From: Peptococcaceae bacterium UBA4068
GTDB taxonomy: Bacteria; Bacillota; Dehalobacteriia; UBA4068
Length of the DNA stretch: 64,000 nucleotides
Assembly: GCA_002382665.1 (NCBI GenBank)
Contig: DFZA01000005.1
Span: 77,142 to 141,141, forward strand
Reading direction: 5' to 3'
Shown here: in pieces, positions 26,627 through 33,887 of the stretch
Layout: every line of letters begins with the position of its first letter
Numbering within the stretch: the first letter of the stretch is position 1
The notes under the pieces: generated by a model
The model's database searches: none
What the model was told of the DNA's origin: nothing
What the model saw: the letters and a program-made list of their open reading frames with translations, nothing else
Translations under genes and position numbers: made by a program

Positions 26627-26931
26627 TCCACGCCAAAGATATCAACGAACAAACACCGCTGGAAGATCTGACCCCGGGCGGTGAGATCTACGAGGCGGGA
26701 ACAGCGCGGGACTTTAACACCGGTTCCTGGCGCACCGACACGCCTATATTTCACGCGGAAAAATGTAAACACTGCATGCTCTGCGTGCCGTTTTGCCCGG
26801 ACAGCGCTATCCCCGTCAAAGACGGCAAGCGTCTGGAATTCGATTATCTGCACTGCAAAGGCTGCGGCGTTTGCGAGACCGCCTGCCCCTTCGCGGCGAT
26901 CACAATGGTAACCGGAGGTGAGCCCAAATGA
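26623..26931 (+). CDS. 2-oxoacid:ferredoxin oxidoreductase, delta (ferredoxin) subunit
   Basis: 102 residues with two [4Fe-4S] motifs: CKHCMLCVPFCP and CKGCGVCETACP, each Cx2Cx2Cx3C. It passes electrons from the TPP site to ferredoxin. The N-terminal 40 residues are the usual delta-chain extension. It overlaps the gamma gene by 4 nt and the alpha gene by 4 nt. Confidence 0.92.
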   Translation: MIHAKDINEQTPLEDLTPGGEIYEAGTARDFNTGSWRTDTPIFHAEKCKHCMLCVPFCPDSAIPVKDGKRLEFDYLHCKGCGVCETACPFAAITMVTGGEPK

Positions 26932-28112
26932 GTAACTGTTTTTCCGGCAACGAGGCTGTGGCTTATGCCATGAAGCAGATCAATCCCGACGTGATGGGCG
27001 CGTTCCCGATCACTCCCTCCACGGAAATTCCCGAATACTTCGCCCAGTATGTAGCCAACGGCGAGGTCAATACCGAATACGTGACCGTGGAGTCCGAGCA
27101 TAGCTCGATGTCCGTCTGCATCGCCGCGGAAGCGGCGGGAGCCAGATCCGTCTGCGCTACTTCATCCTGCGGGCTGGCGTTGATGTACGAGATGTTATAC
27201 GTCGCGGCGTCCTGCCGCCTACCGATTACGCTGGCCTGCGTTACCCGCGCCCTTTCGGGGCCGATCAACATCAACAACGACCATTCCGACTCAATGGGCG
27301 CACGCGATACCGGCTGGATTCAGATTTATGCCGAAAACAATCAGGAGGCCTACGATAATTTCATCATGGCTATGCCGATCGGCGAGACCGCAAGCGTGCG
27401 CTTGCCGGTGATGACCTGCATGGACGGTTTCATCACCAGCCACGCCGTAGAGAATATCGAGTTTCTTGATACCGAGGTCGTACGCAAGTTTGTCGGCGAA
27501 TACAACCCCGAAAATTATTTATTGAAGAAAGAAAACCCGCTGGCTGTAGGGCCCTATGACATCAGCGCCTATTACATGGAACACAAGGTGCTGGAAGCGG
27601 AGGCCATGAAGGCGGCCAAAGCTCGCATACTGGAGGTAGCCGACGAATTTGCCAAAATCTCCGGCAGGCACTACGGCCTGTTTGAAGAATACCGCATGGA
27701 AGACGCCGAGCTGGCAATGGTTCTGATCGGATCGAGCGCCGGTACCGCCAAAGCGGCTGTCGATCAACTGCGCGAGCAGGGAGTAAAGGCCGGGCTGATC
27801 AAAGTCAGGGTCTTCCGTCCTTTCCCGGGTGAGGAACTGGCGCAGGCTTTGTCCAAAACAAAGGCCGTAGCCGTGATGGATAAATCCGAAGGTTTTTCTG
27901 CCAACGGCGGCCCGCTGTTTGCCGAGACCCGCAGCGCATTGTATGACCTGAAGCAACGTCCGCATTTGATCGATATCGTTTTTGGCTTGGGCGGACGCGA
28001 CCTGAAAACCGAGGATGTGGAAAATATCTTCGCCCGCCTGGCGGATATCGCCGCCACCGGCGAGACTGGACCTGTATATACCCATCTGGGGCAGAGACAG
28101 AGGAGGAAATAA
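26928..28112 (+). CDS. 2-oxoacid:ferredoxin oxidoreductase, alpha subunit
   Basis: 394 residues. The pyrimidine-binding domain starts with GNEAVAYAMKQINPDVMGAFPITPSTEIPE. The conserved YVTVESEHSSMSVCIAAEAAGARSVCATSS and the later transketolase-C part VKAGLIKVRVFRPFPGEEL are POR/VOR alpha features. It overlaps the delta gene by 4 nt. The substrate (pyruvate against branched-chain oxoacid) is not decided by sequence alone. Confidence 0.92.
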   Translation: MSNCFSGNEAVAYAMKQINPDVMGAFPITPSTEIPEYFAQYVANGEVNTEYVTVESEHSSMSVCIAAEAAGARSVCATSSCGLALMYEMLYVAASCRLPITLACVTRALSGPININNDHSDSMGARDTGWIQIYAENNQEAYDNFIMAMPIGETASVRLPVMTCMDGFITSHAVENIEFLDTEVVRKFVGEYNPENYLLKKENPLAVGPYDISAYYMEHKVLEAEAMKAAKARILEVADEFAKISGRHYGLFEEYRMEDAELAMVLIGSSAGTAKAAVDQLREQGVKAGLIKVRVFRPFPGEELAQALSKTKAVAVMDKSEGFSANGGPLFAETRSALYDLKQRPHLIDIVFGLGGRDLKTEDVENIFARLADIAATGETGPVYTHLGQRQRRK

Positions 28113-28113
28113 C

Positions 28114-29052
28114 ATGAGCACAGTATATGACCTGAAAAGGGAAGTAGAAAAGCCGGAACGCCTCACCGGCGGTCATCGGCTCTGCGCCGGCTGCGGGGCC
28201 GGGGTCGTGGTCTCGGGAGTTCTACGCGCCCTGGAAAAAGAGGACAGGGCGGTGATAGTTAATGCTACCAGCTGCCTGGAGGTCTCCACCTTTATGTACC
28301 CTTACACTGCCTATACCGACAGTTTTATTCACTCCGCTTTTGAAAACTCGGCAGCTACCTGCTCCGGAGCCGAAGCGGCATATAACGCCTTGAAACGCCG
28401 CGGCAAGATCGACGGCACCGTCAAGTTTATCACCTTTGCCGGTGACGGCGGCACCTACGATATCGGCTTCCAATCGCTGTCGGGTGCAATGGAACGCGGC
28501 CACGACATGGTCTATGTTTGCTATGACAACGAGGCCTATATGAATACCGGCATCCAGCGTTCGTCGTCAACGCCGCGCTTTACTCGCACGACCACTACGG
28601 CTGTCGGTTCGGCGCAGCAGGGCAAGAAGCAGAATAAAAAAGACCTGACCGAGATTTTGGTCGCTCATAATATCCCTTATGCGGCGCAGACCGCGCCGAT
28701 GGGCAATTTCCGCGACCTGCATAGCAAGGCTTACAAGGCTATCTATACGCCAGGACCTTGCTTTTTGAACGTACTGTCGCCCTGCCCGCGCGGCTGGGAT
28801 TACCCCATGGCGAAGCTGCCGGAGATCATTAAGCTGGCGGTGGATACCTGTGTCTGGCCCCTTTACGAAGTAGAGGAGGGCGTCTGGCGGCTGAGCTATA
28901 CGCCCAAGAAAAAGCTGCCCGTGGAAGATTTTCTCCGCTCGCAGGGCAGATTCAAGCACATGTTCAAGCAAGGCAACGAGTGGATGATCGAAGAAGCGCA
29001 GCAATACGTCGATCAGAAATGGGATAAATTGTTGGAGCGCACCGGCGCTTAA
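28114..29052 (+). CDS. 2-oxoacid:ferredoxin oxidoreductase, beta (TPP) subunit
   Basis: 312 residues. Contains HRLCAGCGAGV near the N-terminus, Cys ligands of the proximal cluster, and the TPP motif GDGGTYDIGFQSLSGAMERG with NEAYMNTGIQRS. AGGAGG lies just before ATG 28114; the frame is open upstream inside the alpha gene without a site. Last subunit of the Ile T-box operon; the CbiT-like gene 59 bp downstream may be co-transcribed. Confidence 0.92.
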   Translation: MSTVYDLKREVEKPERLTGGHRLCAGCGAGVVVSGVLRALEKEDRAVIVNATSCLEVSTFMYPYTAYTDSFIHSAFENSAATCSGAEAAYNALKRRGKIDGTVKFITFAGDGGTYDIGFQSLSGAMERGHDMVYVCYDNEAYMNTGIQRSSSTPRFTRTTTTAVGSAQQGKKQNKKDLTEILVAHNIPYAAQTAPMGNFRDLHSKAYKAIYTPGPCFLNVLSPCPRGWDYPMAKLPEIIKLAVDTCVWPLYEVEEGVWRLSYTPKKKLPVEDFLRSQGRFKHMFKQGNEWMIEEAQQYVDQKWDKLLERTGA

Positions 29053-29111
29053 ATAATGCTTAACAAATCACCAAAATATGGTATTATATTCTTGATAAGG
29101 AGGTTTTGTCT

Positions 29112-30017
29112 ATGGAACAATCAATGTTTAACAACGAGGCCATTTTATCGTGGCTGCGGTACTTTTCCAGCAACGTTGAGATCAACCTGGCAAAACTGAG
29201 AATACTTGACATTACAGACAAAAACAAGAACCTGATCCCGGCTATTATGACTAACCGCGCGGTGCTGGTATTTACCGACGCCGGGCATCCGGATATCTTT
29301 TACGAGATGTGGAACGCGGAACTCGGTGACTGTGAAATCTGGTACAACGAAGGTTCTGACCCGGACGGTCCGATCAAGCACGACAAGCTTTCGGATATGA
29401 TTGACCGCGGCATCAACGCCTCTGCGGCGATGCTGGTCATCAATCCTAATGCGGCTACAAATTATCAGGTAGGACTGGAGAACAGCCGTTTTTCCAGCGG
29501 TTCCGTGCAGTATTGCTGCCAGGAAGTTCGGGCTATTTTATTGAACAAGCTCAACCCCGGGTATCAGGATAATATTTGTATCATCTCCGGTGAGAGCATT
29601 GCGGTTGAGACCGCTATGATCGCCGCCGAGGGCAGTGTGATCGCTGTAGAATACGACACCAGAGACCGCAATACCATGAAAGAGAATGTCGTCAAATTCG
29701 GCCTTAACAATGTCACGATCGTGGAGTCGGTTGACGCGCTGCGCGTCATGATGGATAAACTGCCCATACCGGAATTGGCGTTTATCGTGGCTTCGCCGCG
29801 CATCGACATTGAAATCAAGACTTTGCTGGACATCAACCCGGCTATGGAATTTGTCATCTATACGCTGGACTTTGATATTCTCACATCACTGCCGTCTTTG
29901 TTTAAACAAAACGGGCTGGAACGTACCGAGGCGATCCATGTTCAGGTAGCGCGGGTCAACAGCAAAAAGCTGACAGAGCCTTTCCCGGCCCCCTGGATCA
30001 TTTCCGGCAGAAGGTAA
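29112..30017 (+). CDS. CbiT/CobL-like methyltransferase-fold protein with degenerate SAM loop
   Basis: 301 residues. The centre and C-terminal half follow the CbiT/CobL precorrin-6B methylase pattern: SSGSVQYCCQEVRAILLNKL, then ICIISGESIAVETAMIAAEG where GAGTGSIAIEAA is expected, and an acidic beta-2 end (VIAVEYD). The Gly-rich SAM loop is lost, so methyl transfer is doubtful. The N-terminal 110 residues have no clear match. No other cobalamin gene is near. ATG 29112 is chosen from AAGGAGG at 29097-29103. It lies 59 bp behind the oxidoreductase without an intervening terminator. Role unknown. Confidence 0.6.
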   Translation: MEQSMFNNEAILSWLRYFSSNVEINLAKLRILDITDKNKNLIPAIMTNRAVLVFTDAGHPDIFYEMWNAELGDCEIWYNEGSDPDGPIKHDKLSDMIDRGINASAAMLVINPNAATNYQVGLENSRFSSGSVQYCCQEVRAILLNKLNPGYQDNICIISGESIAVETAMIAAEGSVIAVEYDTRDRNTMKENVVKFGLNNVTIVESVDALRVMMDKLPIPELAFIVASPRIDIEIKTLLDINPAMEFVIYTLDFDILTSLPSLFKQNGLERTEAIHVQVARVNSKKLTEPFPAPWIISGRR

Positions 30018-30055
30018 AATGACTAAATTTTATTAAAATGTGTGGTAAAATGTAA

Positions 30056-30153
30056 TATAATATATTGATTTTGGGTGATGGAGTTCACCATAACTGCTAA
30101 AATGCTAATGACTCCTACAAATAACCTACTATAGTTATCTGTAGGAGTTTTTG
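30056..30153 (+). promoter_or_regulatory. Fluoride riboswitch (crcB motif) with promoter -10 and terminator
   Basis: A TATAAT at 30056-30061 precedes the aptamer at 30073-30118. The aptamer has GGGTGATGGAGTTCACC, then a TGC/GC stem and the conserved ATGACTCCTAC, matching the crcB-motif fold. The expression platform is ACTCCTACA / TGTAGGAGT followed by five T (about 30109-30153), which competes with the aptamer's 3' strand. Fluoride binding is predicted to prevent termination and switch on the two downstream channels. Confidence 0.92.
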
Positions 30154-30186
30154 TGTGATAATAACATAAATCAGGGACGTGAATAG

Positions 30187-30618
30187 ATGAGAAAATACAT
30201 ATTTATAGGTCTAGGAGGCTTTTTTGGAGCAATTGTTAGATATTTAATTGAGCTTATGCAAATACAGGGGTATCAAGTAGCGGTGCCATTAAATACATTG
30301 ACTATTAATATTGCAGGAAGTTTTATTTTGGCATTTATACTAACATTTGCACTTGAAGTAAGGGAGGTTAATCCTGATATAAGGCTTGGCTTGACGATGG
30401 GTTTTCTAGGAGCTTTCACAACATTCTCCGCTTTATGCAAGGAAACAGTCGGCCTATTGCAAAACGGAGATTATTTTTTCGCGATTTCATATATAACTAT
30501 TTCGATTATACTGGGACTTGGATTAGCATATGTGGGAATCGTGCTGGCTCGAAAAGCAGGACTGAAGTTAATTAACAGCAAAGAAAATATAACTGAAATT
30601 GAAAGCGAAGTGGAATAA
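30187..30618 (+). CDS. crcB: Fluoride channel CrcB/FluC, first copy
   Basis: Membrane protein of 143 residues with four hydrophobic segments. Motifs are GGFFGAIVRYLIE, LNTLTINIAGSFILAF and GFLGAFTTFSALCKE (the TFS/Na+ and Phe-box region). Exports fluoride passively as a dual-topology dimer. It is the first gene behind the fluoride riboswitch and is directly abutted by a second copy. It has a longer charged C-terminus than the second copy. Confidence 0.93.
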   Translation: MRKYIFIGLGGFFGAIVRYLIELMQIQGYQVAVPLNTLTINIAGSFILAFILTFALEVREVNPDIRLGLTMGFLGAFTTFSALCKETVGLLQNGDYFFAISYITISIILGLGLAYVGIVLARKAGLKLINSKENITEIESEVE

Positions 30619-30987
30619 TTGGCTATCGTTCTTGTTGGCATAGGAGGGGCATTCGGCGCTGTATTCAGGTTTCAATTAGGAAGGATAATTTCCGCAAAAC
30701 AAAAATCAGCCTTCCCATATGGCACTTTTATTATTAACATAACAGGAGCTGTCCTTTTAGGTATTCTTACCAGCATTAATGCTGGCAATAGCGCATATCT
30801 GCTGCTGGGCGACGGTTTTTTAGGTGCGTATACTACTTTTTCAACATTTATGTATGAAGGTTTTGTTCTTTTTCAGGGGAAAGAAAAGCTAAATGCGCTT
30901 ATCTATATTTTAGCTTCGCTTTTCTTAGGAATTATCGGCTATATTGCAGGTTTTGTTATTGGAAATTACTTATTGTACAGATTGTAA
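30619..30987 (+). CDS. crcB: Fluoride channel CrcB/FluC, second copy
   Basis: 122 residues, four hydrophobic segments, with GGAFGAVFRFQLGR, TFIINITGAVLLG and GFLGAYTTFSTFMYEG. It begins with TTG immediately after the stop of the first copy and has no good ribosome site of its own, so it is translated by coupling. Firmicutes often carry adjacent pairs that could form hetero- or homodimers of opposite topology. Confidence 0.92.
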   Translation: MAIVLVGIGGAFGAVFRFQLGRIISAKQKSAFPYGTFIINITGAVLLGILTSINAGNSAYLLLGDGFLGAYTTFSTFMYEGFVLFQGKEKLNALIYILASLFLGIIGYIAGFVIGNYLLYRL

Positions 30988-30995
30988 TAAAAAAA

Positions 30996-31030
30996 GATGC
31001 TCGTCAAACTTTCGGCGGGCATCATTTTTT
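30996..31030 (+). terminator. Terminator after crcB pair
   Basis: Stem GATGCTCGTC / GGCGGGCATC (with G-U pairs) followed by ATTTTTTC. Confidence 0.8.
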
Positions 31031-31035
31031 CTGTA

Positions 31036-31095
31036 TTGACAAAACACTGGGAATAGATTAGAATAAAACTGAACATTGTTCAGAACAAAGTTCAG
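31036..31095 (+). promoter_or_regulatory. TetR promoter with triple GTTCAG half-site operator
   Basis: TTGACA (31036-31041), 17 bp, TAGAAT (31059-31064). Directly downstream lies CTGAAC-ATT-GTTCAG (31069-31083, perfect inverted repeat), followed by AAC-AAA-GTTCAG (31084-31095). This gives overlapping inverted repeats ending just before the ribosome site, placed to block initiation; probably autoregulation by the TetR gene. Confidence 0.7.
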
Positions 31096-31108
31096 TAGGA
31101 GAACTAAA

Positions 31109-31684
31109 ATGAATAAGACCAGCGATATCAAAGAAAAAATCATTCAGGTAACAACGGAGCTTATTGCCAAAAGCGAAGGCAATATTGATGCGATCACCAT
31201 CAGGCAAATATCCCAAAAAGCGCAAGTCGGCGTCGGTTTGATCAATTATCATTTTCAGACGAAGGAAAATTTGATAGAAATCTGCGTGCAAAAAATGATC
31301 GAAGAAGTAATAGTAAAATTCAAACCGGATGTAGATCAGAGCGCTGGCTATTTGCAAAAAATCAAGGCATCCTCAAAATCGGTTATGGATTTCTTGATCA
31401 GCAATCCGGCTGTGTCCCGGATATCTATACTCGGCGATTATGTCAAACCGCAGTTACTTGACAATACGATCAAGACTGTAATGGGTTTTTCTATCAGCTT
31501 AAAAGATTATGACGTCGCGGCCGATATCAAAAAAATTCGCATATTTGCATTTGTATCAACATTGCAGGCGGCATTTTTGAGAAAGGATTTAAGCAAAGAG
31601 CTGTTCGGGTTTGATTTTTACATCAAAGAGGAAAGAGATAAGTTTCTCGATATTATTGTGGATAGTCTGTTTAAGGAGTGTTAA
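31109..31684 (+). CDS. TetR-family transcriptional regulator
   Basis: 191 residues. The N-terminal HTH reads ITIRQISQKAQVGVGLINYHFQTKENLI, typical of TetR/AcrR. The C-terminal ligand domain is helical and unassigned. ATG 31109 with TAGGAG upstream is preferred to the in-frame TTG at 31076, which falls in the operator. It is followed 2 bp later by a flavoprotein gene, presumably its co-regulated target. Confidence 0.88.
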   Translation: MNKTSDIKEKIIQVTTELIAKSEGNIDAITIRQISQKAQVGVGLINYHFQTKENLIEICVQKMIEEVIVKFKPDVDQSAGYLQKIKASSKSVMDFLISNPAVSRISILGDYVKPQLLDNTIKTVMGFSISLKDYDVAADIKKIRIFAFVSTLQAAFLRKDLSKELFGFDFYIKEERDKFLDIIVDSLFKEC

Positions 31685-31686
31685 AA

Positions 31687-32481
31687 ATGAAATGTCTGAT
31701 TATTAACGGCAGCTGTCATAAGGGTAACACCTGGCGCTTAACAGAATTGGTAAAAGAAGACCTTTTGGCTTTGGACGCAACTTTAGAGTTTGATGAAATT
31801 CACTTAAAGGATATCGACTTGCCTTATTGCCTCGGTTGTAGCTTATGTTTCAGGCAGGGGCATACCCGTTGTCCACATAACAACGTTGTGCAGGGTATCA
31901 TAGACAAAATAGATGAATGCGACGGATTAATTTTTGCAGCGCCGACTTTTAATATGCATATACCGGCTGTGGCGAAAAATCTCATAGATCATTTAAGCTT
32001 TATGCTGCACCGTCCTCGCTATTTTGATAAAAAAGCATTGATCATATCGACTACCGGTGCTGTCGGCGCCAAAGACGCAACCAAATATGTATGCGGAACA
32101 TTAATCGGATTGGGATTCAACAGATGCTTCCAACTGCCGATCAGCGCCATCAGTTACAATGACTATCAGCCATCCGAGAAGCATATAAGAAAATGCGCTG
32201 ATATGGCAAAAAAGTTTTATAATGCTCTGAAAAGCGAGAAACTGCATTCGCCTTCATTTTCGGCAGTGATGACATACAATTTGTTTCGCGGCATAAGTCG
32301 CCATTACACTCCGGGATACCAATATGCTACATATGACGGTACCTACTGGGACGAAACAGGGTTAGTAAAAACAGCTTATTCGCCTCAAGTACCGTTGCCG
32401 TTTTACAAGATGTTTTATGGAAATCTCTTTTACTGGATCGGTAAAAATATCTCAAAGCGTTTAGTAGTAACATACAAATAA
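31687..32481 (+). CDS. NADPH-dependent FMN reductase / iron-sulfur flavoprotein-like
   Basis: 264 residues. The flavodoxin-like domain (about 1-180) has the FMN-binding start LIINGSCHKGNTWRLTE and the Cys-rich LPYCLGCSLCFRQGHTRCP, as in Isf-type flavoproteins, and the second FMN loop FAAPTFNMHIPAVAKNLID. The C-terminal 80 residues are aromatic-rich and unassigned. Probably a cytoplasmic redox enzyme reducing quinones or xenobiotics. ATG 31687 is set by AAGGAG at 31673-31678; an upstream GTG overlaps this site. Operon with the TetR gene. Confidence 0.82.
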   Translation: MKCLIINGSCHKGNTWRLTELVKEDLLALDATLEFDEIHLKDIDLPYCLGCSLCFRQGHTRCPHNNVVQGIIDKIDECDGLIFAAPTFNMHIPAVAKNLIDHLSFMLHRPRYFDKKALIISTTGAVGAKDATKYVCGTLIGLGFNRCFQLPISAISYNDYQPSEKHIRKCADMAKKFYNALKSEKLHSPSFSAVMTYNLFRGISRHYTPGYQYATYDGTYWDETGLVKTAYSPQVPLPFYKMFYGNLFYWIGKNISKRLVVTYK

Positions 32482-32537
32482 TCAATAGTGGTATGCTCCA
32501 ATGTATAAAGTCCGGTAACAACATATTAATTAATACA

Positions 32538-32572
32538 AATACGCAGCCGGTATCGACGGCTGCGTATTTAAT
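32538..32572 (+). terminator. Terminator after TetR-flavoprotein operon
   Basis: 12-bp perfect stem AATACGCAGCCG / CGGCTGCGTATT, then TTAATT. Confidence 0.75.
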
Positions 32573-32596
32573 TGAAAAATAATTTTTTGACAAAAT

Positions 32597-32656
32597 GTAA
32601 AACACGCTTGACATTTGTTCTCGATTTTGCTATTATACAAGTAAAGCATGCTTTAC
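32597..32656 (+). promoter_or_regulatory. Xre-operon promoter flanked by two operators
   Basis: TTGACA (32608-32613), 17 bp, TATTAT (32631-32636). A 16-bp perfect palindrome GTAAAGCATGCTTTAC covers 32641-32656 at the start site. A 13/16 match, GTAAAACACGCTTGAC, covers 32597-32612 over the -35. The two sites start 44 bp apart. Likely negative autoregulation. Confidence 0.7.
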
Positions 32657-32680
32657 ATTTATTGAAAGTAAGTGAGCAAT

Positions 32681-32899
32681 ATGGAAAACACAATCGCACA
32701 ACTGCGACAAGAATATGGTCTTACCCAGCAAATGTTGGCGGAACGTCTTTGCGTATCCAGACAGACCATTATCTCGTTGGAGAGCGGCCGCTACAACCCG
32801 TCTATACGACTGGCGTGGCAGATTGCCCGTCAGTTTGGGCTGACCATTGAGGATGTATTTGTTTTTGAGGAGGGTGAGACAAATGGAACAAGTAAATAA
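32681..32899 (+). CDS. Xre-family HTH regulator
   Basis: 72 residues, a single Cro/C1-type HTH domain: IAQLRQEYGLTQQMLAERLCVSRQTIISLESGRY. It matches the small YozG-like regulators that pair with a membrane protein. ATG 32681 gives the usual family start; the in-frame GTG at 32672 is an alternative. It overlaps the following membrane-protein gene by 17 nt. Confidence 0.88.
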   Translation: MENTIAQLRQEYGLTQQMLAERLCVSRQTIISLESGRYNPSIRLAWQIARQFGLTIEDVFVFEEGETNGTSK

Positions 32900-33287
32900 A
32901 CGTATGGTTTGGTATATTGTCACTGCTATTGTCGGAGCGGCGCTTTTGTTGCTGACAGGTCTAAGTAAGCTGGACTCTTTTTGGTCGGGGATGGGCGCGG
33001 CGCTGGTTGCAGTGTCGGTGGTACGCATATTACAGATAGCCCGTTATAAGCGTAACGAGGATTATGCCAGCGAATTACACGTAAAAAACCACGATGAACG
33101 TAACCTTTGGCTGTCGCTAAAGGCCCGTTCCAACGCTTTTTACTACTCAATAATACTGGAAGCTATCGGTGTGATCGTATTTCGCATTGTACAACAGCCG
33201 GATTTATCGGTTTTGCTGGGATACTTAGTTTGCATCCAGCTGGTTATTTATTGGGTAGATTGGTTGGTGCTGAAAAAAAAATATTAA
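32883..33287 (+). CDS. Small membrane protein of Xre operon
   Basis: 134 residues with four hydrophobic segments in two pairs (about 10-25, 32-47, 85-102, 108-126). Between the pairs is a charged cytoplasmic loop containing HVKNHDERNLWLSLKARS, which is typical of DUF2178-like proteins encoded beside small Xre regulators. Function unknown. GAGGAGGG lies about 8 nt before the ATG, and the gene overlaps the regulator, so the two are co-translated. Confidence 0.72.
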   Translation: MEQVNKRMVWYIVTAIVGAALLLLTGLSKLDSFWSGMGAALVAVSVVRILQIARYKRNEDYASELHVKNHDERNLWLSLKARSNAFYYSIILEAIGVIVFRIVQQPDLSVLLGYLVCIQLVIYWVDWLVLKKKY

Positions 33288-33306
33288 TAACATTCCTATC
33301 ATTTTA

Positions 33307-33340
33307 TCTAAAGAGCTGCCCTTCCGGGCAGCTCTTTAGA
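33307..33340 (+). terminator. Terminator after Xre operon
   Basis: 15-bp perfect stem TCTAAAGAGCTGCCC / GGGCAGCTCTTTAGA with loop TTCC. Its right arm is repeated exactly at 33781-33795, beyond the hairpin array. Confidence 0.8.
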
Positions 33341-33378
33341 CTGCCAAAAAAGTGTTCAGCGGGCCGAGAAACGAGCGA

Positions 33379-33795
33379 GACCAGGCGGCCCAGCTGGCTT
33401 TTGCCTAACAGCAAAACCAACAGCTGAGGCACGTAGGTAAAAATTAAGATAATATATCTTGGTTTTACCTCGGCGGTCGAAACCGGCGACGCAGGCGACC
33501 TAGCTGGCTTTTACCTTGCGGTAAAACCACAGCTAATGCACTAGCTACACTGCTGCGCAGCTTCGCGTCGACCTAGCTGGCTTTTGCCTCCGGTAAAACC
33601 ACAGCTAATGCACTTGCTTCGCGTCGTATTAAAGATACGTCGAGGAGACGGGGACGGACGCAACGACGACCTAGCTGGCTTTTACCTTGCGGTAAAACCG
33701 CAGCTAATGCACTAGCTGCGCTGCTTCGCTGCTTCGCGTCGTATTGCGAAGTTTATCGACACGCTGAGAGCTGCCAGGAAGGGCAGCTCTTTAGA
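33379..33795. repeat. Array of four covarying hairpin units flanked by terminator copies
   Basis: Four units start at 33379, 33497, 33570 and 33668. Units 2-4 share GACCTAGCTGGCTTTT, a variable loop, GGTAAAACC and CAGCTAATGCACT. Each folds as outer stem TAGCTG/CAGCTA, a small internal loop and inner stem TTTTACC/GGTAAAA. Unit 1 keeps the fold with changed pairs (CAGCTG/CAGCTG and TTTTGC/GCAAAA). Between units 1 and 2 there is an extra AGGTAAAA/TTTTACCT hairpin. Spacers carry repeated TTCGCGTCG. The array ends with a second terminator-like hairpin AGAGCTGCC/GGCAGCTCT. No credible gene lies in 33288-33887. Confidence 0.75.
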
Positions 33796-33833
33796 TGTAT
33801 TAATCTTAATACAAACCTGCCGAAAAAATAAAG

Positions 33834-33862
33834 ACTATGCCCGTTTTGAACATAGTTTTTTA
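33834..33862 (+). terminator. Weak terminator-like hairpin
   Basis: Stem ACTATG / CATAGT followed by TTTTTTAT on the plus strand. It lies between the hairpin array and the end of the convergent pit gene. Confidence 0.45.
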
Positions 33863-33887
33863 TCTCACCAAACTTATACAAATTGAC

